NCBI GenBank assembly: GCA_028866015.1
Contig: JAGWIW010000017.1
Location: 1-37,597 of the forward strand
Length of the DNA stretch: 37,597 nt
From: Betaproteobacteria bacterium
GTDB taxonomy: Bacteria; Pseudomonadota; Gammaproteobacteria; Burkholderiales; Ferrovaceae
Direction of reading: 5' to 3'
Made by a program: the position numbers and the translations under genes. Under the pieces are notes generated by a model, which searched no databases, was not told the DNA's origin, and saw only the letters and a program-made list of their open reading frames with translations. Shown here piece by piece: positions 8,784 to 17,305 of the stretch (position 1 is its first letter; the number at the start of each line of letters is the position of its first letter).

Positions 8784-9695
8784 TCAGGTGCCTTCGGGAG
8801 GAGCCTGGCGCGCGGACGCTTCCAGCAGCCAGGAGCGGAACGCCTGCACCTTGTGAAAGCCGGCGCGCGTGGGCGGCACCACCAGATGGTAGCCCAGCGA
8901 CGTGGCAATGGTCTGGTCGAGCAGGTGCACCAGACGCCCGGCCTGCAGGTCATCCACCACCAGACTGTACCAGGTGAGCAAGGCTCCCAGGCCGGTGCTG
9001 GCCGCTTGCAGGGCAAGGCTCGTGTCGCCGAAGCGGCGCACGCGCAGCGGGGCCTCACTGCGCACGCCGAGGGTGGCCAGCCAGGTGGCCCAATCCGGAA
9101 ACATCCCTGACCCCGCATTGGACTCGTCTTCCAGCAAGGGGCTGCGCGCCAGGCCGGCCGCCGTGCGGATGTGCTCTCCCAGCGCCGGCGCGGCGACCGG
9201 AATGATGGCTTCCTGCATCAGCCGCTCCACCTGCAGCCCGGGATACTGGCCCGCCCCGAAGCGGATCGCGAGGTCCACATCCTCCAGCTGAAAATTCACC
9301 AGGCGCTGGGTGGCCAGCAGGCGCAGCTCGATGCCCGGGTGGCGCGCCTGGAATTCCTCCAGGCGGGGAATCAGCCAGCGCGCGGCAAACGCTGGCGGCG
9401 TGGACACCACCAGGGTATTGCCCGCACCCTGCTGGCGCACTTTGGAAACCGCCCGTTCGATCTGGTCGAAGGCATCGGCCACCAGCGGCCACAACTCTCC
9501 GGCCGCATCGCTCAGGGCCAGGCGGCGTCCGCGCCGGAACAGGGTGATGCCCAGATCCTCTTCCAGGGACTTGATGTGCTGGCTCACCGCCCCCGGCGTG
9601 ACATGCAGCTCCTCGGCGGCGCGCACAAAAGACTGGTGGCGTGCAGCGGCTTCGAAAGCGCGCAGGGCATTCAGGGAAGGAAGGCGTCTTGGCAT
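8784..9695 (-). CDS. LysR-family transcriptional regulator, GcvA-like
   Basis: A 303-residue regulator with an N-terminal winged helix-turn-helix (about 5-65, including AAEELHVTPGAVSQHIKSLE) and a periplasmic-binding-like effector domain (about 90-295). The opening PRRLPSLNALRAFEAAARH is characteristic of the GcvA subgroup. It is transcribed divergently from an EamA-family transporter across a 97-base AT-rich spacer holding an inverted repeat, the usual arrangement for a LysR protein controlling its neighbour and itself. The effector is unknown; transport of an amino-acid-like compound is only a guess from the EamA partner. Confidence 0.9.
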   Translation of the reverse strand: MPRRLPSLNALRAFEAAARHQSFVRAAEELHVTPGAVSQHIKSLEEDLGITLFRRGRRLALSDAAGELWPLVADAFDQIERAVSKVRQQGAGNTLVVSTPPAFAARWLIPRLEEFQARHPGIELRLLATQRLVNFQLEDVDLAIRFGAGQYPGLQVERLMQEAIIPVAAPALGEHIRTAAGLARSPLLEDESNAGSGMFPDWATWLATLGVRSEAPLRVRRFGDTSLALQAASTGLGALLTWYSLVVDDLQAGRLVHLLDQTIATSLGYHLVVPPTRAGFHKVQAFRSWLLEASARQAPPEGT

Positions 9696-9724
9696 CAGTT
9701 TTTCTAAACAAACAGTAAAATTTA

Positions 9725-9753
9725 TTTCGTTTGTTCGTTATTAAACAACGAAA
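9725..9753. promoter_or_regulatory. Inverted repeat in LysR/EamA divergent spacer, likely regulator-binding site
   Basis: TTTCGTTTGTT (9725-9735) faces AACAACGAAA (9744-9753), an almost perfect inverted repeat in a strongly AT-rich 97-base divergent spacer within a GC-rich neighbourhood. Its position between lysR and eamA fits a LysR operator that also overlaps the promoters. Binding is inferred. Confidence 0.5.
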
Positions 9754-9792
9754 TATAGTTCAACATCCATAATTTTTCTAACGGAGACTGCC

Positions 9793-10689
9793 ATGCCTGG
9801 ATCGACCCGGACTGTGCTCCTGGTGCTGGTGGCTGCTTTTTTCTGGGGTGCGAATTTCGTACTGGGCGGCTACGTGCTCGTGGATCTGCCGCCCCTGTGG
9901 GCCGCCGCCCTGCGTTTCCTGCTGGGAGCGCTCCTGATGTTCGCCTACTGCAACCTGCAACAGGAACCCCTGCTGCCGCTCGTACGGGCCCATGCGCCCC
10001 GCTACGCCCTGCTGGGCATAACCGGTATCGTGGGCTTCAACCTGTTCTTCTTTTTCGGCCTGCAGCTCACCTCAGCCAACAACGCGGCGCTCATCATGGC
10101 CACCAACCCCCTGCTGACCACGCTGCTGGCCGCCTTCCTGCTGCGGGAACCGTTGTCGGCGCGCCACCTGATGGCCCTGCCCGTGGCATTGCTGGGGGTG
10201 GCGGTGGTGGTCACGCAGGGCCATGGCGCCGACACCCGCAGCCTGTCGCGGGGTGACCTGCTGATGCTGGCGGCGGACGCCTGCTGGGCACTCTACAACG
10301 TGCTGAGCCGGCGCTACATGCCGGCCCAGGGTTCCGCCCTGGCCAACACCACCTGGGTCATGGCCGCCGGAGCCCTGGTACTGACGGCTGTGGCACTGGG
10401 CAGCGGCGAAAGGCTGACGGGGCTTGGCGCAGCAGCTGGGGGAGCGCTGGCCGTGATGGTGATGGGCGGAACGGTGCTGGCCTACCTTTTCTGGACCACC
10501 GGCATCGCGCGCCTGGGCGCCGCACGGGCAGCCATTTTCCTGAACCTGGTCCCGGTCGCGGCAATGGCCGTGGGAGCCCTGCTGGGGCAGATGCCCACGC
10601 CCACCCAGATGGCTGGCGGGCTGCTGGTGCTGGGCGCGGTGTCGCTCACCATGCTGCCCCAGCGCAAGCTCGCACGCGCAGCCTCCTAG
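9793..10689 (+). CDS. EamA/DMT-family inner-membrane transporter
   Basis: A 298-residue protein with about ten hydrophobic helices in two EamA repeats (about 5-140 and 150-290). The N-terminal repeat carries the typical FFWGANFVLGGYVLVDLPPL and the AALRFLLGALLM helix. The family exports or exchanges small metabolites such as amino acids. An RBS (GGAGA, nine bases upstream) supports the ATG at 9793. It is divergent from the GcvA-like LysR gene, which probably regulates it. Its TAG stop shares the tetranucleotide CTAG with the stop of the convergent efflux gene. Confidence 0.9.
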   Translation: MPGSTRTVLLVLVAAFFWGANFVLGGYVLVDLPPLWAAALRFLLGALLMFAYCNLQQEPLLPLVRAHAPRYALLGITGIVGFNLFFFFGLQLTSANNAALIMATNPLLTTLLAAFLLREPLSARHLMALPVALLGVAVVVTQGHGADTRSLSRGDLLMLAADACWALYNVLSRRYMPAQGSALANTTWVMAAGALVLTAVALGSGERLTGLGAAAGGALAVMVMGGTVLAYLFWTTGIARLGAARAAIFLNLVPVAAMAVGALLGQMPTPTQMAGGLLVLGAVSLTMLPQRKLARAAS

Positions 10690-12131
10690 GGCCCGGCCTG
10701 CCGGCTTGAGCCCTGTCCCAGGGCAAGATAGTAAGCCGTGGTGTCCTGCAGGCGCAGGGCACGGGCCTGCAGCACAGCCAGGTTGGCCTGGCGCAGCTGC
10801 ACCTGGGCCGTCAGCACCTGCAATCCGTTGGCGATCCCTGCCTGCTCGTTGGCCTCAAGCAGGCGGGCAGCCGTTTCCACTGCAGCCTGCGCCTGCAGGG
10901 CGGCCTGCAGCGTTTGCGCGTCATGCTCCAGCGCGCGCAGCACGTCCGCCACCTGGGCGAAGGCGTTCAGCACGGTCTGCCGGTACAGCGCGGCACTCTG
11001 GGCGTAAGTTTCCTCAGCCGCCTGGCGGCGTGCCCGCAAGGTGCCGCCGTCGAACAGCGGCGCCGCCACATCCACCCCCAGGTTCCAGAAATTGCCGCCG
11101 CCCGCCAGCAAGGTGCCGGTGGACGTACTGTACTGGCCGTAGGCGCCACTCAGGGTAAAACTCGGGAACTGGGCTGCAGTGGCCACTCCCACTGCTGCAC
11201 TGGCCGCATGCAGCGTCGCCTCGGCGGCGCGGATGTCGGGGCGTTGCCGCACCAGTTCGGACGGCAGCGACAGCGGCAGGTGCTCGGGCAGCTTCAGCGA
11301 ATCGAAAGCCAGCGGCGGCATCTGCCAGCGGGAGGGCAATGTACCTGAAAGCGTGGCCAGCAGATGCTGCGCCTGATCGGCTGCCTGCTGCAGCGGCGGC
11401 ACGGTCGCTTCAGCCTGGGCCAGCTGGGCCTGCAGCGCCAGCACGGCACTGTAAGGCACCGTGCCGGCCTGCGTCTGGAATTGCGCCAGCGTCAACTGCT
11501 GGCGCAGCAGCAGCACCAGGGCCTGCGTCTGTTCCAGCTCTGCCCCATAGGCAGCCTGCGCGATGGCGGTGTTGACCAGGTTGCCGGCCAGCGCGAGCGT
11601 GCTGCCTTCCAGTTGCGCCTGCTGCACATCCTGCTGAGCCGCAAGCCCTTCCACCGTGCGCCGTGCCCCGCCAAACACGTCCAGTGCATAGCCCACCGAG
11701 GCCGACAGGGTGAACAGGTTGAACGTGGGTCCGGGCGAAGTGCTGCCGAACAGGGCCGGAGAAAATTTCTCGCGCGAAGCGCCCGCGCCCGCACTCACCT
11801 GCGGATAGAACACGCCGTAGCCCGCCTGCAGCGCCCGTGCGCTCTGGCGCAGGCTGGCCTGCGCCGCCTCCAGGCTGGCGTTGCGGGCCAACCCCTGGGT
11901 CACCAGCGCATCCAGCGGAGACGAACCAAAGGCGCGCCACCACTGGGCTTCCGGCTTGGCGGAGCGCTCGAAGTGCTGGGCCCGGCCGTCGGCCGCCGCA
12001 GTGGAGGACGGGTCCTGCTGCGCCAGATAGCGCTCGCTGTCCGGCGCAGCCGGCGCCTTGAAATCAGGACCCAGCGCACAGCCGGCCAGCAGCAGCGCCG
12101 GCAGCATCCGCAGGAGTGAATGCCTGGACAT
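10686..12131 (-). CDS. RND/ABC-type outer-membrane efflux lipoprotein, NodT/TolC superfamily
   Basis: A 481-residue outer-membrane channel protein. The signal peptide ends in the lipobox LLAGC (Cys about residue 18), followed by ALGPDFKAP, the standard start of NodT-family factors. Two outer-membrane efflux repeats occupy about 65-260 and 285-475, with the recognisable RPDIRAAEATLHAASAAVGV at the start of the second. The C-terminal repeat is glutamine- and alanine-rich, consistent with coiled-coil barrel helices. It is the last gene of a four-gene operon; its ATG overlaps the stop of the membrane-fusion gene by one base. It should complete an envelope-spanning exporter. Confidence 0.92.
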   Translation of the reverse strand: MSRHSLLRMLPALLLAGCALGPDFKAPAAPDSERYLAQQDPSSTAAADGRAQHFERSAKPEAQWWRAFGSSPLDALVTQGLARNASLEAAQASLRQSARALQAGYGVFYPQVSAGAGASREKFSPALFGSTSPGPTFNLFTLSASVGYALDVFGGARRTVEGLAAQQDVQQAQLEGSTLALAGNLVNTAIAQAAYGAELEQTQALVLLLRQQLTLAQFQTQAGTVPYSAVLALQAQLAQAEATVPPLQQAADQAQHLLATLSGTLPSRWQMPPLAFDSLKLPEHLPLSLPSELVRQRPDIRAAEATLHAASAAVGVATAAQFPSFTLSGAYGQYSTSTGTLLAGGGNFWNLGVDVAAPLFDGGTLRARRQAAEETYAQSAALYRQTVLNAFAQVADVLRALEHDAQTLQAALQAQAAVETAARLLEANEQAGIANGLQVLTAQVQLRQANLAVLQARALRLQDTTAYYLALGQGSSRQAGP

Positions 12132-13102
12132 CAGCGGTCTCCGATGTACACGTCCACCAACTGCCCGGGGTAGAGCGTCATGTTGGCCGGTTTCCTGAAC
12201 TTGAACACGAGGGGCAGCACGCGCACGTCCACCCGTTCGGTGCGCTGGTTGGACAGTTCGATCTTGGGCGACACGTAATGCTGGATGCGCACGAACTCGA
12301 GCGGCAGGTCCACGGTGGTGCCGCGGATGAACATGCGGGCCTTGATTTTGGCGGGATCGGGCAGACGCTGGATGAGGATTTCGTCCACATAGCAGCGCAC
12401 CGCCAGTTCGTCACCGCCGCTGCCCATGACCACGGGCGGCAGCATGGCGCCGGTGTAGCTGTCATAGGCCCCCTGCGGCGAAAGGTAGCCGCCGGCCGCG
12501 GCATTGACCGCCATCACCGTGCCGGCCACCGGCGCCTTGAGCTGGTATTTCGAGAGCAGCACCTGCGCCGCCTGGGTGGCCTTGGCAGCCGCCACGGCCT
12601 GCTTTTTCGCCACGTCGAGCGTGGCCCGGGCCACGTCCACTGCATGGCGGGCGGTGTCGAGGGCATCGCGACTGACGGAACGCGCGTCCAGCGCATGCGA
12701 GGCCCGTTGCTTGCGCCACTGGTCTTCCAGATTGGACAGGCTGGCCTGGGCCAGCGTCACCTGCGCAGCAGCCGCTTCGGCCTGCGCCCGCAGCTGTTCC
12801 GTGGTGGCCCGCTGCACGCTGTCGTCAAGCTGCAGCAGGGGTGCGCCGGCCGCCACCTGCGCGCCTTCGGCTGCCAGCACGGTGGTCACCGTGCCGGCCA
12901 CTTCCGGGTAGAGGTTGATGTTTTCGCCGCTGCCCTGCAGGCTTTCGATGAGCCCATTGGCGTAGATGCCCTTTTCGTACGGGTTGGAGGCCGGCGCGAA
13001 GGCCGGGGGCTGCGGCTTGCTGCGGACGCCGAACAGGTAGGCGGCGGAAAGCGCCGCCAGGACCCCCAGCAGGGCCAATGCGAATATCAGCTTAACTTTC
13101 AT
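12131..13102 (-). CDS. HlyD/DevB-type periplasmic adaptor (membrane fusion) protein
   Basis: A 323-residue adaptor linking the ABC permease to the outer-membrane channel. An N-terminal membrane anchor (about 5-25) is followed by a lipoyl/barrel-sandwich half (NLYPEVAGTVTTVLAAEGAQV, about 62-82), a coiled-coil hairpin rich in Ala, Gln and Glu (about 100-185), the second lipoyl half (QLKAPVAGTVMAV) and a beta-barrel region to the end. GGAGG lies five bases before the ATG, inside the last codons of the ATPase gene, which it overlaps by 11 bases, so translation is probably coupled. Confidence 0.92.
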   Translation of the reverse strand: MKVKLIFALALLGVLAALSAAYLFGVRSKPQPPAFAPASNPYEKGIYANGLIESLQGSGENINLYPEVAGTVTTVLAAEGAQVAAGAPLLQLDDSVQRATTEQLRAQAEAAAAQVTLAQASLSNLEDQWRKQRASHALDARSVSRDALDTARHAVDVARATLDVAKKQAVAAAKATQAAQVLLSKYQLKAPVAGTVMAVNAAAGGYLSPQGAYDSYTGAMLPPVVMGSGGDELAVRCYVDEILIQRLPDPAKIKARMFIRGTTVDLPLEFVRIQHYVSPKIELSNQRTERVDVRVLPLVFKFRKPANMTLYPGQLVDVYIGDR

Positions 13103-13793
13103 GCAGGCCTCCGTTGGCGATGCCTGTGAGCCGGCCGTCTTCCATGTTCATGATGCGGTCGGCGTATTCGAAGATGCGGCTGTCGTGGGTCACGATCACG
13201 ATGCAGCGCCGGGCGTTGAGGATGTGCTCCTTCACGAAGGACACGATCTTGCGTCCGGTATCGCCGTCAAGGGACGCCGTGGGTTCGTCAAAGATCATGA
13301 TGTCCGGCTCGCTAGCAATGGCGCGCGCAATGGCCACGCGCTGCTGCTCGCCGCCGGAGAGCTTTACCGGGGGCAGTTCCGCCTTGTTGGCAAGCCCCAC
13401 CACTTCAAGAAAGCCGTGCGCCCGGACCAGCGCCTCGTTCCAGGGCACCTGCTTGAGGATGAGGGGAATCGCCACGTTTTCCGCCGTGGTCAGGCGCGGA
13501 AACAGGTGGTAGTCCTGAAACACGAAACCCACCTTGTGCAGCCTGAAATCGGCGATGGCATCGTCGGACTGGTGCCACAGGTCACTGCCTTCCACCAGCA
13601 CCTGGCCTTCATTCGGGCGCAGGATTCCCGAAATCATGCTGAGCAGCGTGGTTTTGCCGCTGCCCGACGGGCCCACGATGTAGAGGATTTCTCCGAATGA
13701 CGCCTCGAAGCTCACCTCTTTCACGGCCAGCGTGCGCGCCTCCCCTTCCCCGAACCATTTGGTGAGCCTGACGGCCTGCAGCGCGGTGCTCAT
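13092..13793 (-). CDS. ABC transporter ATPase, DevA/LolD/MacB-type
   Basis: A 233-residue ATPase with all nucleotide-binding motifs: Walker A GPSGSGKT (41-48), Q-loop in FVFQDYHLFPRL (about 90-101), signature LSGGEQ (145-150), Walker B IMIFDE (165-170) and H-loop VTHD (about 200). Length and motifs match the MacB/LolD/DevA branch that pairs with FtsX-type permeases. The start codon follows the permease stop by one base, so the two are translated together. It powers the exporter encoded by this operon. Confidence 0.95.
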   Translation of the reverse strand: MSTALQAVRLTKWFGEGEARTLAVKEVSFEASFGEILYIVGPSGSGKTTLLSMISGILRPNEGQVLVEGSDLWHQSDDAIADFRLHKVGFVFQDYHLFPRLTTAENVAIPLILKQVPWNEALVRAHGFLEVVGLANKAELPPVKLSGGEQQRVAIARAIASEPDIMIFDEPTASLDGDTGRKIVSFVKEHILNARRCIVIVTHDSRIFEYADRIMNMEDGRLTGIANGGLHES

Positions 13794-13794
13794 G

Positions 13795-14946
13795 TCAGCC
13801 CCTGAAAATGTCGAAGGGCTCGATCCGGATCACTTTCCGGATGCCGATCAGGCTGGAAATGGCCGCGATGACCAGCACCATCACGAAGGCCAGGACCAGG
13901 TTGAGGTACGTGATTTCCGCCGCGTAGCCCGGCAGGCGCAGGCGCGCCACCGTCATGAGCAGGGTGGCCAGCCCCACCCCCAGGCCGTAGGCGGTGAGCG
14001 CGGTGAACGTGGCCTGGAACAGGATCATCAGCACCAGTTCGCGCCCCTTGGCGCCGATGGCCTTGAGCGCCCCGAACTTTTCCAGGTTTTCCAGGATGAA
14101 GGTGTAGAACGTCTGGGCGGAAATGGACAGGCCCACCGTAAAGCTGATGATGGTCATGAGCAGCACGTTGGTGCCAAGCCCCGTCTGGTAAATGTAGAAA
14201 TCGGACACCTTCTGCACGAACTGGTCTTCCGTGAGCGCCTGGTATCCCAGGCGGGCAACGGCTTTCTGGATGGCGGGAATGGCCGCGTCGCTTTTGGGTT
14301 GCACCAGGATGAAGGCGGCGGTGTAGCGCATGGAAGGGATGTAGGACACCGCGCGGCTGTAGGTGGTGTAGAGGGTGGGAATGCCAAACAGCCCCGAGGT
14401 GGCCACATGGGCAATGCCCACGATCTTGCCGCGATGGTCGTTGATTTCGAATTCGGAACCCAGGCCGGGGTTTCCCAACTTGGAGAATTCGGCGTCCTTC
14501 ACCACCACGAAAGCGTTTTCGCCGTAGATGTCCTGGATATTGCCCTGCAGCAGTTGCGGCCGGCCGAACAGGCTGGCGTCGTCCAGGCCGATGACGGTGG
14601 CCGCCTGGTACGTGCCGCCGCGCAGCTTCACCAGGGCCACGGAGGAATAGAGCGGCACGGCGTACTTCACGCCGGGAATGCTGCGCGCGGCATCAAGCAC
14701 GTAATCGGGCATGGGAATGCTGCTGGCCACGTTGTTGACGGCGGGATCCATGATCCACACCCGCGCCCCCACATTGAGCACCGTGGCGGAAGACCTCTTG
14801 AGGATGCCGGAGAACATGGAAGTCATCATGATCATGAGGAACACGGCAAACAGGATCCCCACCAGCAGTGCAGCAAATTTCCCCCGGTCGTTCACCAGCA
14901 GCTTGAACGCAATCTTGAGGGTGCCAGGCACTGCAGCTCGCGACAT
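13795..14946 (-). CDS. ABC transporter permease, FtsX/DevC family
   Basis: A 383-residue inner-membrane permease. Seen: TM1 at about 22-45, a large periplasmic domain (about 46-255), and three C-terminal helices around 260-285, 305-335 and 345-370, the MacB/FtsX topology. The segment ENLEKFGALKAIGAKGREL between TM2 and TM3 is the conserved FtsX coupling helix region. DevC-type exporters move glycolipids or other hydrophobic compounds together with DevB and DevA; the substrate here is unknown. It is the first gene of the operon. Upstream, GGTTATA occurs twice on the coding strand (14958-14977), probably promoter or operator DNA. Confidence 0.92.
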   Translation of the reverse strand: MSRAAVPGTLKIAFKLLVNDRGKFAALLVGILFAVFLMIMMTSMFSGILKRSSATVLNVGARVWIMDPAVNNVASSIPMPDYVLDAARSIPGVKYAVPLYSSVALVKLRGGTYQAATVIGLDDASLFGRPQLLQGNIQDIYGENAFVVVKDAEFSKLGNPGLGSEFEINDHRGKIVGIAHVATSGLFGIPTLYTTYSRAVSYIPSMRYTAAFILVQPKSDAAIPAIQKAVARLGYQALTEDQFVQKVSDFYIYQTGLGTNVLLMTIISFTVGLSISAQTFYTFILENLEKFGALKAIGAKGRELVLMILFQATFTALTAYGLGVGLATLLMTVARLRLPGYAAEITYLNLVLAFVMVLVIAAISSLIGIRKVIRIEPFDIFRG

Positions 14947-14957
14947 TTTTTGTTCTC

Positions 14958-14977
14958 GGTTATAACCAGTATAACCG
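14958..14977 (-). promoter_or_regulatory. Tandem GGTTATA repeat upstream of exporter operon
   Basis: Read on the minus strand, the segment contains GGTTATA twice at a nine-base pitch (CGGTTATACTGGTTATAACC). The second copy is part of a perfect 10-bp palindrome (GGTTATAACC, 14958-14967). It ends 12 bases from the permease start codon. The inner TATACT could serve as a -10 element, but no convincing -35 is visible. The tight repeat suggests a repressor or activator site overlapping the promoter. Confidence 0.4.
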
Positions 14978-15164
14978 TTTGCCCACGAGGCTGCCCTGAG
15001 CGGAAACCGTTCCCGGGTAAATTTTGGTTAAGCGCCCGGGGGCGCCACCCGGCCGTCACAACTCCTTTCGAATTCGCACTAGGCAGACCTGCCAATCGCA
15101 GGCATCATGCCCATTTGTCTGTGCCCGCTCCCTGGATCGAAGCCCGAAACGGAACCCTGCATCC

Positions 15165-15545
15165 ATGATGCATTTCACGCCCTTCTCGGTGGCTGCGTTG
15201 AGCTACCTTTTCATGCTTGTTGCCTATTTCCGGCCCAAAGTGCGCGCCTTCCACATGCCGGTGATGGCGGCCAGCATCCTGTTCGACATTTCCATGCCGT
15301 TCTACCTGGTGACCCATCGCCACTGGTGGCACCGCCTGGTGGAGCAGGGTGACCTGTTCTCCTTTCTGGCCTGGATGCATTTCGGCCTCATCATCACCAC
15401 CTATGCCCTGGAAGCGGCGCAAGTGTACAGCGCCGTGCGCATCCTGAAGGAACAGCCCGGCGCACGCGCCACCCACCACATGCAGGGGCGGGCGCTATTG
15501 ATGGCGCGCGGACTGGTCATTGTGACCGGGGGCTTTTGGGCGTGA
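15165..15545 (+). CDS. Small integral membrane protein, family not recognised
   Basis: A 126-residue hydrophobic protein with three or four predicted helices: about 6-22, 30-48, 65-90 and, less clearly, 112-126. Charged or aromatic loops contain YFRPKVRAFH and THRHWWHRLVEQGD. His and Trp are frequent, including at helix edges, which could suggest metal or heme ligation, but I see no known motif. ATG 15165 (or the adjacent ATG 15168) is chosen because the hydrophobic sequence starts there; GGAA lies about ten bases upstream. The reading frame upstream of this point looks non-coding. It precedes the CHRD gene by 88 bases on the same strand. Confidence 0.7.
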   Translation: MMHFTPFSVAALSYLFMLVAYFRPKVRAFHMPVMAASILFDISMPFYLVTHRHWWHRLVEQGDLFSFLAWMHFGLIITTYALEAAQVYSAVRILKEQPGARATHHMQGRALLMARGLVIVTGGFWA

Positions 15546-15633
15546 CGGGCCAACGGGTGTAGACTGAAGCCCGGTTTGGACTGGTTCCAAAATCTCCCGG
15601 ACCCGCCAGGCCACCCACCCAAAGGAGACTTCC

Positions 15634-16047
15634 ATGCGCGCAACCACCCTGTTGGCCCTGGCCCTGTTCGCTGCCGCACCAGCCTGGGCTGAAATGCTCC
15701 ACTTCAAGGCCCATCTCGACACCGCTTCCGAAGTACCCCATAAAACCGGCCCCGGTCACGGCACGGTGGATGCAACGCTTGACACGGCCACGTCCCGCCT
15801 CCGCTACACCATCACCTACGCCGACCTCTCGGGTCCGGTCACCGGCGCCCATTTCCACGGGCCGGCCAGCCCCACGGAAACCGCCGGCGTGGCCGTCAAG
15901 ATCACGGGCAACCTGGCCAGTCCCATCCACGGAGAAGCCCAGCTGACGCCACCCCAGGTGGATGCGCTCACCCACGGGCGCTGGTATGTGAACCTGCATA
16001 CGGCAGCCAACCCCGGCGGGGAAGTGCGCGGGCAGGTGATGAAGTAA
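15634..16047 (+). CDS. CHRD domain secreted protein
   Basis: A 137-residue protein with a clear Sec signal peptide (cleavage probably after AAPAWA, about residue 19) and a single CHRD domain covering the rest. The domain is recognised by FKAHLDTASEVP near the N-terminus, the central TGAHFHGPA and the C-terminal NLHTAANPGGEVRGQV. CHRD domains derive from chordin and occur in secreted bacterial proteins of largely unknown role. An AAAGGAG ribosome site lies just upstream. The stop is four bases from the stop of the convergent cfa gene. Localisation to the periplasm or outside the cell is expected. Confidence 0.92.
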   Translation: MRATTLLALALFAAAPAWAEMLHFKAHLDTASEVPHKTGPGHGTVDATLDTATSRLRYTITYADLSGPVTGAHFHGPASPTETAGVAVKITGNLASPIHGEAQLTPPQVDALTHGRWYVNLHTAANPGGEVRGQVMK

Positions 16048-16051
16048 GGTC

Positions 16052-17245
16052 CTAACGCTGCGAACGATATTCCGCCCGGCGGCCGCGCCGCGACAGCACC
16101 AGCTGCCACAGGCGCCCTTCGCCGGAGCGGAACAGGCCGGCACAGCACAGCAGGTAATAGCGCCACATGCGCCCGAAGCGCTCGCCGTAGCGCGGTGCCA
16201 GCGCGGGCCAGGCAGCCTCGAAACGTTCGTGCCAGGCCATGAGGGTGCGGTCGTAGTCGTGCCCGAAGTTGTGCCAGTCCTCAAGCTGCAGCTCGTCGTC
16301 CAGGGTGCGCGTGAGTTCCTCCAGCGCCGGCAGATGGCCGTTGGGAAAAATGTAGCGGTCGATCCAGCCGTCCGTGGTGGGCACCGCGGCCGCGCTGCCG
16401 ATGGTGTGCAGCAGGAACAGCCCTTCGGGCCTGAGCAGGCGCAGGACGGTGTCGAAGTAGGTGCGGTAGTTTTTCGGGCCCACGTGCTCGAACATGCCCA
16501 CCGACACGATCTTGTGGAAGGACCCGGTGAGCTCGCGGTAATCGCACAGGCGGATGGTGACCGGCAGTCCCTGGCAGCGCACCTGGGCCAGTTGCTGCTG
16601 CTCCCTGGAAACCGTGATGCCGAGCACCGAAACCTGGTAGTTCTCTGCCGCATAACGCGCCAGCCCGCCCCAGCCGCAACCGATGTCGAGCAGGGTTTCG
16701 CCCGGCTGGAGTTCAAGCTTGCGGCAGATGAGCTCGAGCTTGTCGTGCTGCGCCTGCTCCAGGCTCGCCGCCCGCGCCCAGTACGCGCAGGAATAGATCA
16801 TGCGCGAATCGAGCATGGCCTCGAACAGATCGTTGCCGGCATCGTAATGCTGCTCGGCCACCTGGAATGCCCGGCTGCGGCTCTGGCGGTTGGTGAGGCG
16901 GTTGCGCAGCACTTCCAGGCCGATTTTGAGGCGCAGGCCTGGCGGCACCTGCTGGTCAACGCGCGCCCACAGCACCCGGTTGAAAAATTCGTCGAGGCCT
17001 TCGCAATCCCAGTCGCCGTCCATGTAGGACTCGCCCAGCCCAAGGGACCAGCGGGCAAACACCTTGCTGTAGAACGCATCGGGGCGGTGAATCTGGGGAT
17101 CCCAGGAATGGGGACCGTTCAGGCGAATGCCCGCGGGATCGAGCAGGGCCTGTATCTGGCCTGCAGTACGGTCAGAAATGATCGGCATGGTTGCTGGGGT
17201 GATCTCGTCTCTTTTGTTCTTGATCGGGCCAGACACTGCATCCAC
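16052..17245 (-). CDS. cfa: Cyclopropane-fatty-acyl-phospholipid synthase
   Basis: A 397-residue SAM-dependent enzyme that cyclopropanates unsaturated acyl chains of membrane phospholipids. The SAM site is LDIGCGWGGLARYAAENY. Residues equivalent to the E. coli bicarbonate/active-site set are all present: Cys in MIYSCAYW, Glu in FEHVGPKNY, His and Ile in LLHTIGS, and Tyr in FGHDYDRT. Length and order match E. coli Cfa closely, including the N-terminal SLGLGESYMDGDWDC. The GTG at 17245 has AGGA seven bases upstream; an in-frame ATG at 17188 is an alternative and would give a more typical N-terminus. It is divergent from the isomerase gene across 60 bases. Confidence 0.95.
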   Translation of the reverse strand: MDAVSGPIKNKRDEITPATMPIISDRTAGQIQALLDPAGIRLNGPHSWDPQIHRPDAFYSKVFARWSLGLGESYMDGDWDCEGLDEFFNRVLWARVDQQVPPGLRLKIGLEVLRNRLTNRQSRSRAFQVAEQHYDAGNDLFEAMLDSRMIYSCAYWARAASLEQAQHDKLELICRKLELQPGETLLDIGCGWGGLARYAAENYQVSVLGITVSREQQQLAQVRCQGLPVTIRLCDYRELTGSFHKIVSVGMFEHVGPKNYRTYFDTVLRLLRPEGLFLLHTIGSAAAVPTTDGWIDRYIFPNGHLPALEELTRTLDDELQLEDWHNFGHDYDRTLMAWHERFEAAWPALAPRYGERFGRMWRYYLLCCAGLFRSGEGRLWQLVLSRRGRRAEYRSQR

Positions 17246-17305
17246 ACTGTCATCCTAACATGAGGGCTGCCACCCATCCACCCTGCCCCGAACCCGGAGA
17301 ACGTC

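Noticed and set aside
15024-15164. Upstream extension of the small membrane protein at 15165
   Set aside because: The extension is Arg/Pro/Ser-rich with no RBS, and hydrophobic family-like sequence only begins at 15165.
13732-15168. 478-codon plus-strand frame opposite the DevC-type permease
   Set aside because: Antisense to a recognised permease and runs on through the intergenic spacer; no RBS or domain.
16229-17263. Long plus-strand open frame opposite cfa
   Set aside because: The minus strand encodes a Cfa with all active-site residues; the plus-strand translation has no recognisable motif.
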